From: Methanoculleus sp.
GTDB taxonomy: Archaea > Halobacteriota > Methanomicrobia > Methanomicrobiales > Methanoculleaceae
NCBI RefSeq assembly: GCF_030019085.1
Contig: NZ_JASEFJ010000007.1
Span: 1 to 64,000, forward strand
Reading direction: 5' to 3'
Length of the DNA: 64,000 nucleotides
The position numbers and the translations under genes are program-made. This document shows positions 27,494-35,178 of the stretch, in pieces. The notes under the pieces were generated by a model. It was not told the origin of the DNA, did no database searches, and was given only the letters and a program-made list of their open reading frames with translations. Positions within the stretch are counted from its first letter, which is position 1; each line of letters starts with the position of its first letter.

Positions 27494-28588
27494 ATGACAC
27501 AACCACTGCAACAGGTGCTCGACGACGTGCTTGCCGGCCACCGGCTAACCGAGGAAGAGGCTGTCCGACTGCTCTCCACGCGCGGGCGGGACGTCTGGAA
27601 GATAGCCGCTGCCGCAGACGAACTCCGCGAGCGAAAAGTCGGAGACGTTGTAACCTACGTCAGGAACCAGAACATCAACGTCACCAACATCTGCGTGAAC
27701 GCCTGCGGGTTCTGCGGGTTTTCGCGGAAACCAGGAGACACCGATTGTTTCTGTCACGACGAGACCGTGGTGAGAGAGAAAGCCCGCGCTGCACGCGAAC
27801 GTGGCGTCACCGAGATCTGCACGGTTAGCGGTCTCCACCCCGACTTTGACGTAGAGTCCTACGCCAACATCTACTCCTGGATAAAGGAAGAGGCCCCTGA
27901 TGTCCATATCCATGCAAGTAACCCGATGGAGGTTGCCTACGCCGCGAGGAGGAGTGGCATCACCACCCGGGAGGTGCTGGAGATGATGAGGGAGGCAGGG
28001 CTATCGACTCTCTGCGGGACGGCGGCCGAGATCCTTGTCGATGACGTTCGGCGGGTGATCTGCCCGGACAAGATCGATACTGCGACATGGATCCGGATCA
28101 TAAAGGAGGCGCATGGGATGGGCATCCGGTCGACCGCGACGATCATGCACGGATCCTTTGAGAGCGAGGCTGACCGCGCAAGACACCTTGAGATCCTCCG
28201 CGAGATACAGGACGAGACCGGCGGGTTCACGGAGTTCGTCCCGCTCTCGTTCGTCCACCCTAATACGCCGCTCTACCGTGCGGGGATTGCCCGGCCGGGT
28301 GCAACAGGCAGGGAGGATCTGCTCTTGTTTGCGGTATCCAGACTCTTCCTTGACAACTTCGACCACATCCAGGCATCCTGGGTGAAGATAGGGACAAAGA
28401 TGGCGGGTCTGGCGCTTCTTGCAGGTGCCGACGATCTGGGTGGAACACTCTTTGAGGAGAGCATCTCGCGAGAGGCAGGCGCGAAGGACACCGACTACCT
28501 TGACCCGGTGGAGATGCGCAGGATCGCAGAAGACCTGGGCAGGACGCTCCGGCGACGGACGACGACTTACACCCTTCTTGCAGATTGA
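27494..28588 (+). CDS. cofH: F420 biosynthesis radical SAM enzyme CofH, copy 2
   Basis: 364 residues, same fold and motifs as copy 1: CVNACGFC, TEICTVSGLHPD, LSTLCGTAAEILVDDVRR, TATIMHGSFES, LSFVHPNTPLY and DHIQASWVKIGTKMAGLALLAGADDLGGTL. A TATA-like TCATATAG (about 27467) 25 bp upstream suggests a leaderless start at 27494. The middle has diverged from copy 1 (for example FSRKPGDTDCFCHD versus FGRRAGDPGAFRDD), while the 5' block is identical. Two-copy cofH is known in methanogens; which copy makes FO is not evident. Confidence 0.9.
   Translation: MTQPLQQVLDDVLAGHRLTEEEAVRLLSTRGRDVWKIAAAADELRERKVGDVVTYVRNQNINVTNICVNACGFCGFSRKPGDTDCFCHDETVVREKARAARERGVTEICTVSGLHPDFDVESYANIYSWIKEEAPDVHIHASNPMEVAYAARRSGITTREVLEMMREAGLSTLCGTAAEILVDDVRRVICPDKIDTATWIRIIKEAHGMGIRSTATIMHGSFESEADRARHLEILREIQDETGGFTEFVPLSFVHPNTPLYRAGIARPGATGREDLLLFAVSRLFLDNFDHIQASWVKIGTKMAGLALLAGADDLGGTLFEESISREAGAKDTDYLDPVEMRRIAEDLGRTLRRRTTTYTLLAD
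27521..27676 (+). repeat. 156-bp perfect repeat, copy in cofH 2
   Basis: Identical to 26266-26421, including all synonymous positions. Flanks diverge immediately on both sides. Confidence 0.95.
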
Positions 28589-28819
28589 ATCATCCAAGGA
28601 AGGGATTAACCCCGGAAGACCCTGCTGATACCGATGAAGGAAGAGGGAAAATCAGGCTACATTGCCCCTGCAGGCTGTAACTCATCAACAGAGTTCGCCG
28701 ACGGCTTGTTCCGAGAGCGGGATACACGGCAGGGTTGCAAACGTGGCCTCGAATCATTCCGGATCCGGGGATACCACCGCAGTCTCGCTCAAATCCGATG
28801 TGGAAGTGACAGCTGGACC

Positions 28820-29371
28820 TCAATCCTCCGGGCGGATGTAGCGGACTATCGTATCCGCAACCTCTCTTGCCCGCGTCATTGCCCGCTCGTCATTACGGAC
28901 ATCGCCCGCGGCATACCCCCTGCCACAGACGTAGCCGAGATACGAGAACTCGTGAGCGTTCAGGAACCCCTCTATTGTCTCCAGAGTGCGCTCGCATCCC
29001 CGGTCAGCACAGACCGCAACCGCAACCGCTCTCCTTCCTGAGAGTTTCCTGTCGTGGAAGAGAGAATACGTACGGTCGATCAGGTTCTTCGTCTGGCCGT
29101 TGATGTCGTAGTAGTAGGTTGGAGCGCCGAGAACAAGCACCTCACACGCGACCATCCTCTGCGCGACAAAACCCCAGTCATCGTCCTCTGTCACACACCA
29201 CTTCGTCTCCCTGCAGGTCTCGCACCCGGTGCAGGGTCGGATCTCCATACCGGCAAGCGATATGTACTCCGTCTCGACACCCGCCTCCCGCACGCGCTCA
29301 AGGATGGTGTTGACGAGCGTCGCGGTGTTGCCGCTCTTGCGCAGGCTTCCGGAGATTCCAAGAACAGTCAT
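28820..29371 (-). CDS. Iron-sulfur flavoprotein / NADPH-dependent FMN reductase family
   Basis: 183 residues. A flavodoxin-like start, VLGISGSLRKSGNTATLVNTIL (FMN phosphate loop), is followed by a compact CTGCETCRETKWC cluster (CX2CX2CX5C, about 48-60) as in methanogen iron-sulfur flavoproteins that bind 4Fe-4S. GAPTYYYDINGQTKNLIDR continues the flavin site. Isf proteins reduce O2 or H2O2 in methanogens. Translationally coupled (ATGA) to the GIY-YIG gene downstream. Confidence 0.9.
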   Translation of the reverse strand: MTVLGISGSLRKSGNTATLVNTILERVREAGVETEYISLAGMEIRPCTGCETCRETKWCVTEDDDWGFVAQRMVACEVLVLGAPTYYYDINGQTKNLIDRTYSLFHDRKLSGRRAVAVAVCADRGCERTLETIEGFLNAHEFSYLGYVCGRGYAAGDVRNDERAMTRAREVADTIVRYIRPED

Positions 29372-29823
29372 ACCCTATGCTTATCCCCCGTGTTCTTGAT
29401 TCTTCTGATCAGGGCATCCAGATCGAGACCCCGGAAAGCCGCCAGGATCTCGGGGAGTGGGTCATCCGGGCGATGGAAGAGGTGGGAGGAGCAGTTGCAG
29501 TCACTGCACCCGAACCCCGGAACGGATGGGTCACCCAGCGCGGTTGCAAGGTCACACTCGCAGTCACGCCCGGTGACAGCGGTGATAACAGCGACAGGGC
29601 TAAAGTGCGGGTCGAGGAGGAGGTGGTCGATATGCCAGCGGGGAGGGCGGTCGCGCCTGAACGCCAGGTTGACGTGCCGGTCTGCGCGGGCAAGGCCCCC
29701 ACTCCCCTGCGCCGATCCTATGTAGATGTGGTAACCCGGCGCGAACTCCCGCACCCCCAGGGCGCCGATCCGAGCCCTGCAACAGAGGTTCTCAAGGACG
29801 AGGGCGTATACACCCCTATCCAT
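29368..29823 (-). CDS. GIY-YIG-like protein (DUF123)
   Basis: 151 residues. The N-terminus, GVYALVLENLCCRARIGALGVREFAPGYHIYIGSAQGSGGLARADRH, carries the modified GIY-YIG core (GVY...YIGSA). RWHIDHLL and a CDLATAL...PVPGFGCSDCNCSSHLF cysteine region follow. DUF123 proteins stand alone or fuse to endonuclease III in archaea. A DNA-repair or nuclease role is inferred from the fold. It overlaps both neighbours. Confidence 0.88.
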   Translation of the reverse strand: MDRGVYALVLENLCCRARIGALGVREFAPGYHIYIGSAQGSGGLARADRHVNLAFRRDRPPRWHIDHLLLDPHFSPVAVITAVTGRDCECDLATALGDPSVPGFGCSDCNCSSHLFHRPDDPLPEILAAFRGLDLDALIRRIKNTGDKHRV

Positions 29824-30418
29824 ACAACCGGAGCGCCTCCCGTGCGGCTGCTATATGCCGCCAGCCGTCATGCTGGACGGGCTCGCCGTGCCCAGGGTAG
29901 AGAGCCTCGACCTCCAGGGTGCTGAGGCGCTCGACGGATGCCGCAAGTGCATTGAGGTCGCCTCCCGGGAAGTCGTAGCGGCCAAACGAACCTCCGGTAA
30001 ATACAGTGTCTCCTGAGAAGAGTGACCTCGCCTCCTGGTCGTAGAGACAGATCCCCCCGGGGGTGTGACCGGGGGTGTGAATCACAAGGAGGTCTCCAAC
30101 CCGGTCGCCGTCTGCGAGGGTGACGTCCGGGACTATCCCGGGCGACCGGGCACCGAAATACATCGCAAGACTCCTGGAGTCATCGATCAGGCCCTGCGCG
30201 TCCGCGTGGTGGATGCATACGGTGGCATCACCGCACATGGCCGCGATCTCCGCAAGATGGGCGATATGGTCGTAATGAGCGTGGGTGATGACGATCGTAT
30301 CGATAGCAGCGGCATAGGGCTTTACTGCCATCGGGAGAACCCCGGCATCGATCAGGATATTTCCGTAAACAAACGAGTTTGCATAGGTCATGTCGCCTGT
30401 GATCCACCGGACATGCAT
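29816..30418 (-). CDS. Metallo-beta-lactamase-fold hydrolase (glyoxalase II-like)
   Basis: About 200 residues. The metal motif THAHYDHIAHL (HxHxDH), HTPGHTPGGICLY, the bridging Asp in LFSGDTVFTGGSFGRYDFPGGD and the last His in YPGHGEP are all present, so it should bind two metals. The order matches hydroxyacylglutathione-hydrolase-like thioester or sulfur hydrolases. ATG 30418 (MHVRWITGDMTYAN) is preferred over 30460, which would run into thiC. Last-8-bp overlap with the DUF123 gene. Confidence 0.88.
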   Translation of the reverse strand: MHVRWITGDMTYANSFVYGNILIDAGVLPMAVKPYAAAIDTIVITHAHYDHIAHLAEIAAMCGDATVCIHHADAQGLIDDSRSLAMYFGARSPGIVPDVTLADGDRVGDLLVIHTPGHTPGGICLYDQEARSLFSGDTVFTGGSFGRYDFPGGDLNALAASVERLSTLEVEALYPGHGEPVQHDGWRHIAAAREALRLYG

Positions 30419-30452
30419 GCAGACTAATATGGCCTCCGGACAAATGGTTCTT

Positions 30453-31733
30453 ATGCACACCCTTGTTCAAGCGTGCCTGCGCGGGGTTCCTCCCGAGGTA
30501 GAGACGATCGCCCGCGACGAGGAACTCACCCCTCACAACGCGGCACGGGCTGTCGCCCGCGGCCGGATCGTCATCCCGGCAAATCCCGCCAGGCCGCACC
30601 GGCTCTGCGCTATCGGAGAGGGGTGCAGGGTGCGGGTAAACGTGAACGTCGGGACGTCGGGCATTCGATGTGACGGGGATCTCGAGGTTGAGAAGGCGAA
30701 GGCCGCCCTCCGGGAGGGCGCAGACACCCTGATGGACCTCTCGACCGCCGGAGACCTTGCCCGCATCCGCCGCCGGATACTCGAGTTTGATGCGCCTGTC
30801 GGGACTGTCCCGGTCTACGAGGCTGTCCGGCGGGCTGGGAACGCTGCGGACGTGGATGCCGACCTCCTCTTTAACGTCATCCGGGAACACTGCAAACAGG
30901 GCGTCGACTTCCTGACGCTGCACTGCGGCGTTAACCTGGACGCTCTGGCATCGCTCAAGGCTGATCCAAGGGTGATGGGCGTCGTCTCCCGCGGCGGGGC
31001 GTTTCATGTGGCGATGATGGCGGCGACCGGTGAGGAAAATCCCCTCTACGCCGAGTATGACTACCTCCTCGAGATCCTGGCGGAACACGACGTTGTCGCG
31101 AGTCTGGGGGACGGTATGCGACCGGGCGCACTCGTGGACGCCGGTCGCCTTGCGAAGTCAGTAGAGTACCTGACGCTTGGACACCTTGCAAAACGGGCGC
31201 TCGCTACCGGGGTACAACGGATGATCGAGGGGCCGGGGCATATCCCGGCCGATCAGATCGGCTACAACGTCAGGATGCTCAAAGAACTGACCGGCGGTGC
31301 GCCGCTCTACCTGCTCGGGCCGCTCGTGACCGACGTGGCACCGGGTTACGACCACCTGGTCGGAGCGATCGGTGGCGTTATCGCCTGTATGAACGGCGCC
31401 GACTTCCTCTGCATGGTCTCACCAAGCGAGCACCTGGCACTGCCAGATCTCCGTGATATCGTGGAAGGGACGCGGGCAGCGAGGATCGCGGCGCATGTGG
31501 GGAGTCTCTCCCGCGCCACCGCGCGCACAAAGAACCGCGAGATCCGGATGGCTGAGGCACGTAGGGCGCTCGACTGGGAGAAACAGTTTGAACTGGCCCT
31601 CATACCGGATGAGGCCCGGCGGATCCACGAGCGGGACGGTGGGCTTGAGACCTGCTCGATGTGCGGCGACCTCTGCGCCGTGAAGATGATGAAAGAGATC
31701 CTCCCCCTACCAGAAGAGCGGCTGGAACCGTAG
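30453..31733 (+). CDS. thiC: Phosphomethylpyrimidine synthase
   Basis: Radical SAM enzyme turning aminoimidazole ribotide into the HMP-P moiety of thiamin. Blocks: IPANPARPHRLCAIGEGCRVRVNVNVGTSG, DTLMDLSTAGDLARIRR, GVDFLTLHCGVNL, SRGGAFHVAMM, SLGDGMRPG, MIEGPGHIPADQIGYNV, PLVTDVAPGYDHLVGAIGG, and the unusual C-terminal cluster CSMCGDLC. About 426 residues, the shorter archaeal type. The start is uncertain (ATG 30429, 30444 or 30453); ACTAATAT at about 30422 would suit a leaderless start at 30453. Confidence 0.95.
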   Translation: MHTLVQACLRGVPPEVETIARDEELTPHNAARAVARGRIVIPANPARPHRLCAIGEGCRVRVNVNVGTSGIRCDGDLEVEKAKAALREGADTLMDLSTAGDLARIRRRILEFDAPVGTVPVYEAVRRAGNAADVDADLLFNVIREHCKQGVDFLTLHCGVNLDALASLKADPRVMGVVSRGGAFHVAMMAATGEENPLYAEYDYLLEILAEHDVVASLGDGMRPGALVDAGRLAKSVEYLTLGHLAKRALATGVQRMIEGPGHIPADQIGYNVRMLKELTGGAPLYLLGPLVTDVAPGYDHLVGAIGGVIACMNGADFLCMVSPSEHLALPDLRDIVEGTRAARIAAHVGSLSRATARTKNREIRMAEARRALDWEKQFELALIPDEARRIHERDGGLETCSMCGDLCAVKMMKEILPLPEERLEP

Positions 31734-31738
31734 AGGGT

Positions 31739-31788
31739 CTGGATCGATCCAGGGGTGTGGGCGAGCCCGTGATAGCCCCCAACACCCC
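31739..31788. terminator. Dyad symmetry between convergent genes
   Basis: Two elements in the 84 bp between thiC and the oppositely oriented lipoprotein gene. One is the perfect palindrome CTGGATCGATCCAG (31739-31752). The other is GGGGTGT (31752-31758) pairing with ACACCCC (31782-31788). Plausible bidirectional terminator; no poly-T. Confidence 0.35.
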
Positions 31789-31817
31789 GGGAAGTTTCAG
31801 AGAAGGCTAAGGAGAGG

Positions 31818-32552
31818 TCAGTGGGTCTCCCGGTAGTATTCCCACTCCTCGATCTCGGTGCCGTTCTCAAAGATGCAGACACCGTATTCACTGCCGTCTG
31901 GGTTCTTACGGATCTCGTATTTGTGCCCCTGCTCCACGCACCAGACCGCAGCAGGGTTTGCGATACCGGTGCTCCCGCCACATTTGGCGCACGCCCAGGG
32001 AATGTCGATGATCTCAAGCGGTGTTCCCCACTGCTGGATCGTCGCGGTATCCCTCTTCACCTCTCCGACGAAGGTAAGGCGCATTCCGTCAACCCGGTAG
32101 GACTCGTTCAGGTTGAGCGGGAGATAGCGACCCCCTTTATCAGCGATGATCCCGTAAAACCCGCCCTCAAGGTCGATGTAGGTCACGGTCCCGCTCCCGG
32201 TAACCACCTGCCTGGAGTCATCAATCCTCTCGATCTCGACAATCTCCACAGGTGTCCCCCACTGCTGGATCGTCGCCGTATCGTTCGCAACATCGGCAGA
32301 GAACCGGACGCGAAGACCATCATTCCGGTAGTCCGCAGGAAGGTCAAGGGGAAGGTAACGTTCACCGTCGTCGGTAACTATCCCGTAGAAACCACCCTCA
32401 AGGTCGATGAAGACGATCGTGCCATTACCAGAGGCACGAACGTTAACCGTCTCATCACCCCCGGTAGCCATGCACCCGCAGGCCAGGATGGCCCCAAAGA
32501 GGGTGACCAGAACAACCAGGTATTTTGTACTTGATTCCGTCATAGGCATCAA
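31818..32552 (-). CDS. Secreted lipoprotein with duplicated domain and DUF333-like tail
   Basis: 244 residues. A signal peptide (YLVVLVTLFGAILACGC) ends in Cys. Two tandem copies of a domain of about 75 residues follow (GTIVFIDLEGGFYGIVTDDGERYLPLDL... and GTVTYIDLEGGFYGIIADKGGRYLPLNL...), each ending DTATIQQWGTP. The last 45 residues (NPAAVWCVEQGHKYEIRKNPDGSEYGVCIFENGTEIEEWEYYR) match the DUF333 type. The repeats share long DNA identity, so the duplication is fairly recent. Probably cell-surface; function unknown. Confidence 0.75.
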   Translation of the reverse strand: MMPMTESSTKYLVVLVTLFGAILACGCMATGGDETVNVRASGNGTIVFIDLEGGFYGIVTDDGERYLPLDLPADYRNDGLRVRFSADVANDTATIQQWGTPVEIVEIERIDDSRQVVTGSGTVTYIDLEGGFYGIIADKGGRYLPLNLNESYRVDGMRLTFVGEVKRDTATIQQWGTPLEIIDIPWACAKCGGSTGIANPAAVWCVEQGHKYEIRKNPDGSEYGVCIFENGTEIEEWEYYRETH

Positions 32553-32671
32553 CAGGGATCCATTCTACCCCTCCAGGTAAGTAGATTGCCTTAACTACGA
32601 AGAAATTCGGACCTATTCGCCAGCAGAGATATGATGGAGTGGTTCCAGGATTTTGTGTGGCTCCGGGGGTC

Positions 32672-34498
32672 TCACCGTCCCCCGACGCCGCCGCCACCAA
32701 AACCGCCACCACCACCGAACGACCCGCCACTTCCGCCAAACCCACCACCGCCTCCGCCTGATGGCGGGGCGAAGAAGAGTATCGGGGAAAAGATCACCGG
32801 CACGCTCGAGTAGAGCGGGACCCCAACGTCCTGGAGGTTCACATTCAGACTCTTCATCGCCGCTTCTACCTTATCCCCGAGACCAAGCGCTGTCCCGTAG
32901 ACCAGCCACTCCCCCCACATGGAGAGGTCCTCTGGCGAGTAGTCTCCGATCAGTGCAAGATCGGAGAGGAACCGGGCAAACGCATCCCACTCGAGTTTCT
33001 CCCGATAACCGTCGCCCCTCCAGTGCCCGAAGAGGGTTGATGGGAAGAGGGCCGCGATCCCGACCTGGACGGCAGCTATGAGCGAGAGGACAGCGGCGGG
33101 TACCAGGAGATAGGCCGCACCGGGTGCGAGGAGGAGCAGAAGGATGGACAAACCACAGGGTATGGCGCCGAGGAAGGTGAGCGGCAGGATCAGCGTCCTG
33201 CCATCTTTGATGTAGCGGTAGGCAAACGAGGGATCCACATCGCGGGTCAGTGCCGCAAGCGACTGTTGGTACTTCACGATACGGTGCTGGTAACCCGGAC
33301 CCCCCCGGGCGGCTCTGGCAAGGTCCTCAAGGTCGGCGGTGTCAACAACATCGTCGTCGGCGAGATTTGCAAGGAAGTTTAAAACCCGCTGCTCGTAAGG
33401 GTCGGTGGACTCGGTCGAGAGTATCCTGACCGTAACCCCCTTGCCCTCAGGTTTTTCGGTCACCAGGATCTTCTTCTGCCGGTGAAGGTCAAGGAGCGTC
33501 GCGTAGAAGCCATCCTCATCGAACTCAAGTGCGTCCCCTTTGAAGAGAAGGTTCACCTGCCAGGGCTTTAGCGCGGTGTTCGGCGTGAAACTGAGATACT
33601 CCGGGACGGTGAAGGACCTCTCCCTGCCGTAACGGAGGTATACTCCAAGGAGGATGAACGGCATCAGGAGCACGAGAACGCTCGAAAGATCGTAAAAGAG
33701 AGCCGCGACCTTATACAGGATCGGTGGCCAGCGGTTGGCGTCGGCCGCCTGTTGCCGCACGTCACTGAGATATGTCGGGAAACCGCTGATCCCCTCCATG
33801 AACACCGGATCGAGGATCATCTCGATGTTCAGGGCATCGTTCTCAGGAGCGCTCCCGGTTATGACGACAGCCTCTCCCGTCCGCTCTACCACGAGGGTCG
33901 GGGGATGAGTGTAGACCTCCTCGATCATATCGGCAAACGGCAGCGTGATCTGGATGTCCCGGAATGGAACGTGTTCATCCAGAAGTTTCAGGTTCAGGTG
34001 CGCCCATTCTCCGTCGTATTCGATTGGCGGCCGGACAACGTAGCGATACTCCACCGTGTAGGTGCCGGGAGCGAAGTAATTCGGGTTGAAGATGCCGACC
34101 TCGTTCTCGAGCGCAAGGCTACGGATCGTCTCGATCTCGCCGATAAGCGGGGTCCCTGCGGCCGTCCTGACCTCTCCCCGATAATCCCTGACGTAGCCGA
34201 TGGTTCCTGGAGGAGCGCTCAACCCGGCAAACTCGATATGTGGCTGGTCGATGGAAGCAAAGGAAAGCGGCGCGTCCCAATAGCGGAAGAGCATCCGGTA
34301 TTCCCCGGGCTCGCGGACGTGGTAGGTATAACGCTCGATTAGGGTTCCGTTCTCGTAGAAGACAGCGTCGTAGTGCTCAACCTCCAGACCCCCCGCAAAG
34401 AAGTCCGGGAGCGCGTTCGCTCCAACGGCCGCCATGACCCCTATTAAGAGGGTGATGACGACCAGGGTGAATATCTGCTGTCGTTCGGTCATCCGCAT
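32672..34498 (-). CDS. DUF2207-type membrane protein with glycine-rich tail
   Basis: 608 residues. A signal/TM segment at about 10-30 (IFTLVVITLLIGVMAAVGANAL) precedes an extracellular beta-rich domain with EHYDAVFYENGTLIERYTYHVREPGEYRMLFRYW. A TM at about 265-290 (LSSVLVLLMPFILLGVYLRYG), a cytoplasmic region and a TM pair at about 445-490 follow. The C-terminus GGGGGGFGGSGGSFGGGGG is typical of DUF2207 proteins. Such proteins are regularly encoded next to LemA, as here (12 bp downstream). Role unknown, possibly envelope stress. Confidence 0.85.
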   Translation of the reverse strand: MRMTERQQIFTLVVITLLIGVMAAVGANALPDFFAGGLEVEHYDAVFYENGTLIERYTYHVREPGEYRMLFRYWDAPLSFASIDQPHIEFAGLSAPPGTIGYVRDYRGEVRTAAGTPLIGEIETIRSLALENEVGIFNPNYFAPGTYTVEYRYVVRPPIEYDGEWAHLNLKLLDEHVPFRDIQITLPFADMIEEVYTHPPTLVVERTGEAVVITGSAPENDALNIEMILDPVFMEGISGFPTYLSDVRQQAADANRWPPILYKVAALFYDLSSVLVLLMPFILLGVYLRYGRERSFTVPEYLSFTPNTALKPWQVNLLFKGDALEFDEDGFYATLLDLHRQKKILVTEKPEGKGVTVRILSTESTDPYEQRVLNFLANLADDDVVDTADLEDLARAARGGPGYQHRIVKYQQSLAALTRDVDPSFAYRYIKDGRTLILPLTFLGAIPCGLSILLLLLAPGAAYLLVPAAVLSLIAAVQVGIAALFPSTLFGHWRGDGYREKLEWDAFARFLSDLALIGDYSPEDLSMWGEWLVYGTALGLGDKVEAAMKSLNVNLQDVGVPLYSSVPVIFSPILFFAPPSGGGGGGFGGSGGSFGGGGGFGGGGVGGR

Positions 34499-34510
34499 GG
34501 TCTATCTGTA

Positions 34511-35074
34511 TCAGAACGTTATCTTCGGAACCCGTTCGGTCTCCTCGCCAAACTCCAGGTAATCAACCTTCGTGAAGCCCATCATCCTGGCGATAAGGTT
34601 CGAAGGGATCGTATCGATCATGGTGTTATACTGCTGGGCGATGTTGTTGTAGGTGTAACGGTGTCGTGCGATCTCGTCCTCGACACCTTTCACCGCGCCC
34701 ATCAGGTCCTTCACCGTCTGTGAGGTCTTGAGGTCTGGGTAGTTCTCCGCAACAGCGATAAGCCGTCCCAGAACCGAGCGGGACTCCTGGTCAAGTTCGC
34801 TCAAATCCCCGGGGCCGGCACTGCCGATACGCGCCCGCATCCCGGTCACACCGGTAAGGGTCTCCTTCTCGAACGTCGCATAGCTCTTTACAGCGCCGAG
34901 GAGCTGCTCGATCATGTCCAGTCGCTTCTTCATCGCGACCTTTACCTGCCCGAGCGTCGCCTCAGCAGAGTTTTTCAGGGAGAAGAACCGGTTGTAGATG
35001 CTGATTGACGCCGCGACGACGCCAATGACGAGCACCACCACCACGACAATGAGGATTATGGAGATTATATCCAA
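34511..35074 (-). CDS. LemA family protein
   Basis: 187 residues. An N-terminal membrane helix ([25 protein letters not shown]) is followed by the helical-bundle core: [110 protein letters not shown]. Full-length. Operon with the DUF2207 gene, a widespread pairing. Confidence 0.93.
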   Translation of the reverse strand: MDIISIILIVVVVVLVIGVVAASISIYNRFFSLKNSAEATLGQVKVAMKKRLDMIEQLLGAVKSYATFEKETLTGVTGMRARIGSAGPGDLSELDQESRSVLGRLIAVAENYPDLKTSQTVKDLMGAVKGVEDEIARHRYTYNNIAQQYNTMIDTIPSNLIARMMGFTKVDYLEFGEETERVPKITF

Positions 35075-35178
35075 AGTCTGCCACCACTAAACTGTGTGCC
35101 CTGCAGCGTATTTAAGGGATAACCATTACTGTTGCGTAAATATGCAGTAATACCGCCGGTGTAAAAGATGAGACCGGG

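Noticed and set aside
28634-29041. 135-residue plus-strand frame near the flavoprotein
   Set aside because: Runs into the antisense of the iron-sulfur flavoprotein gene, and its start region has no RBS.
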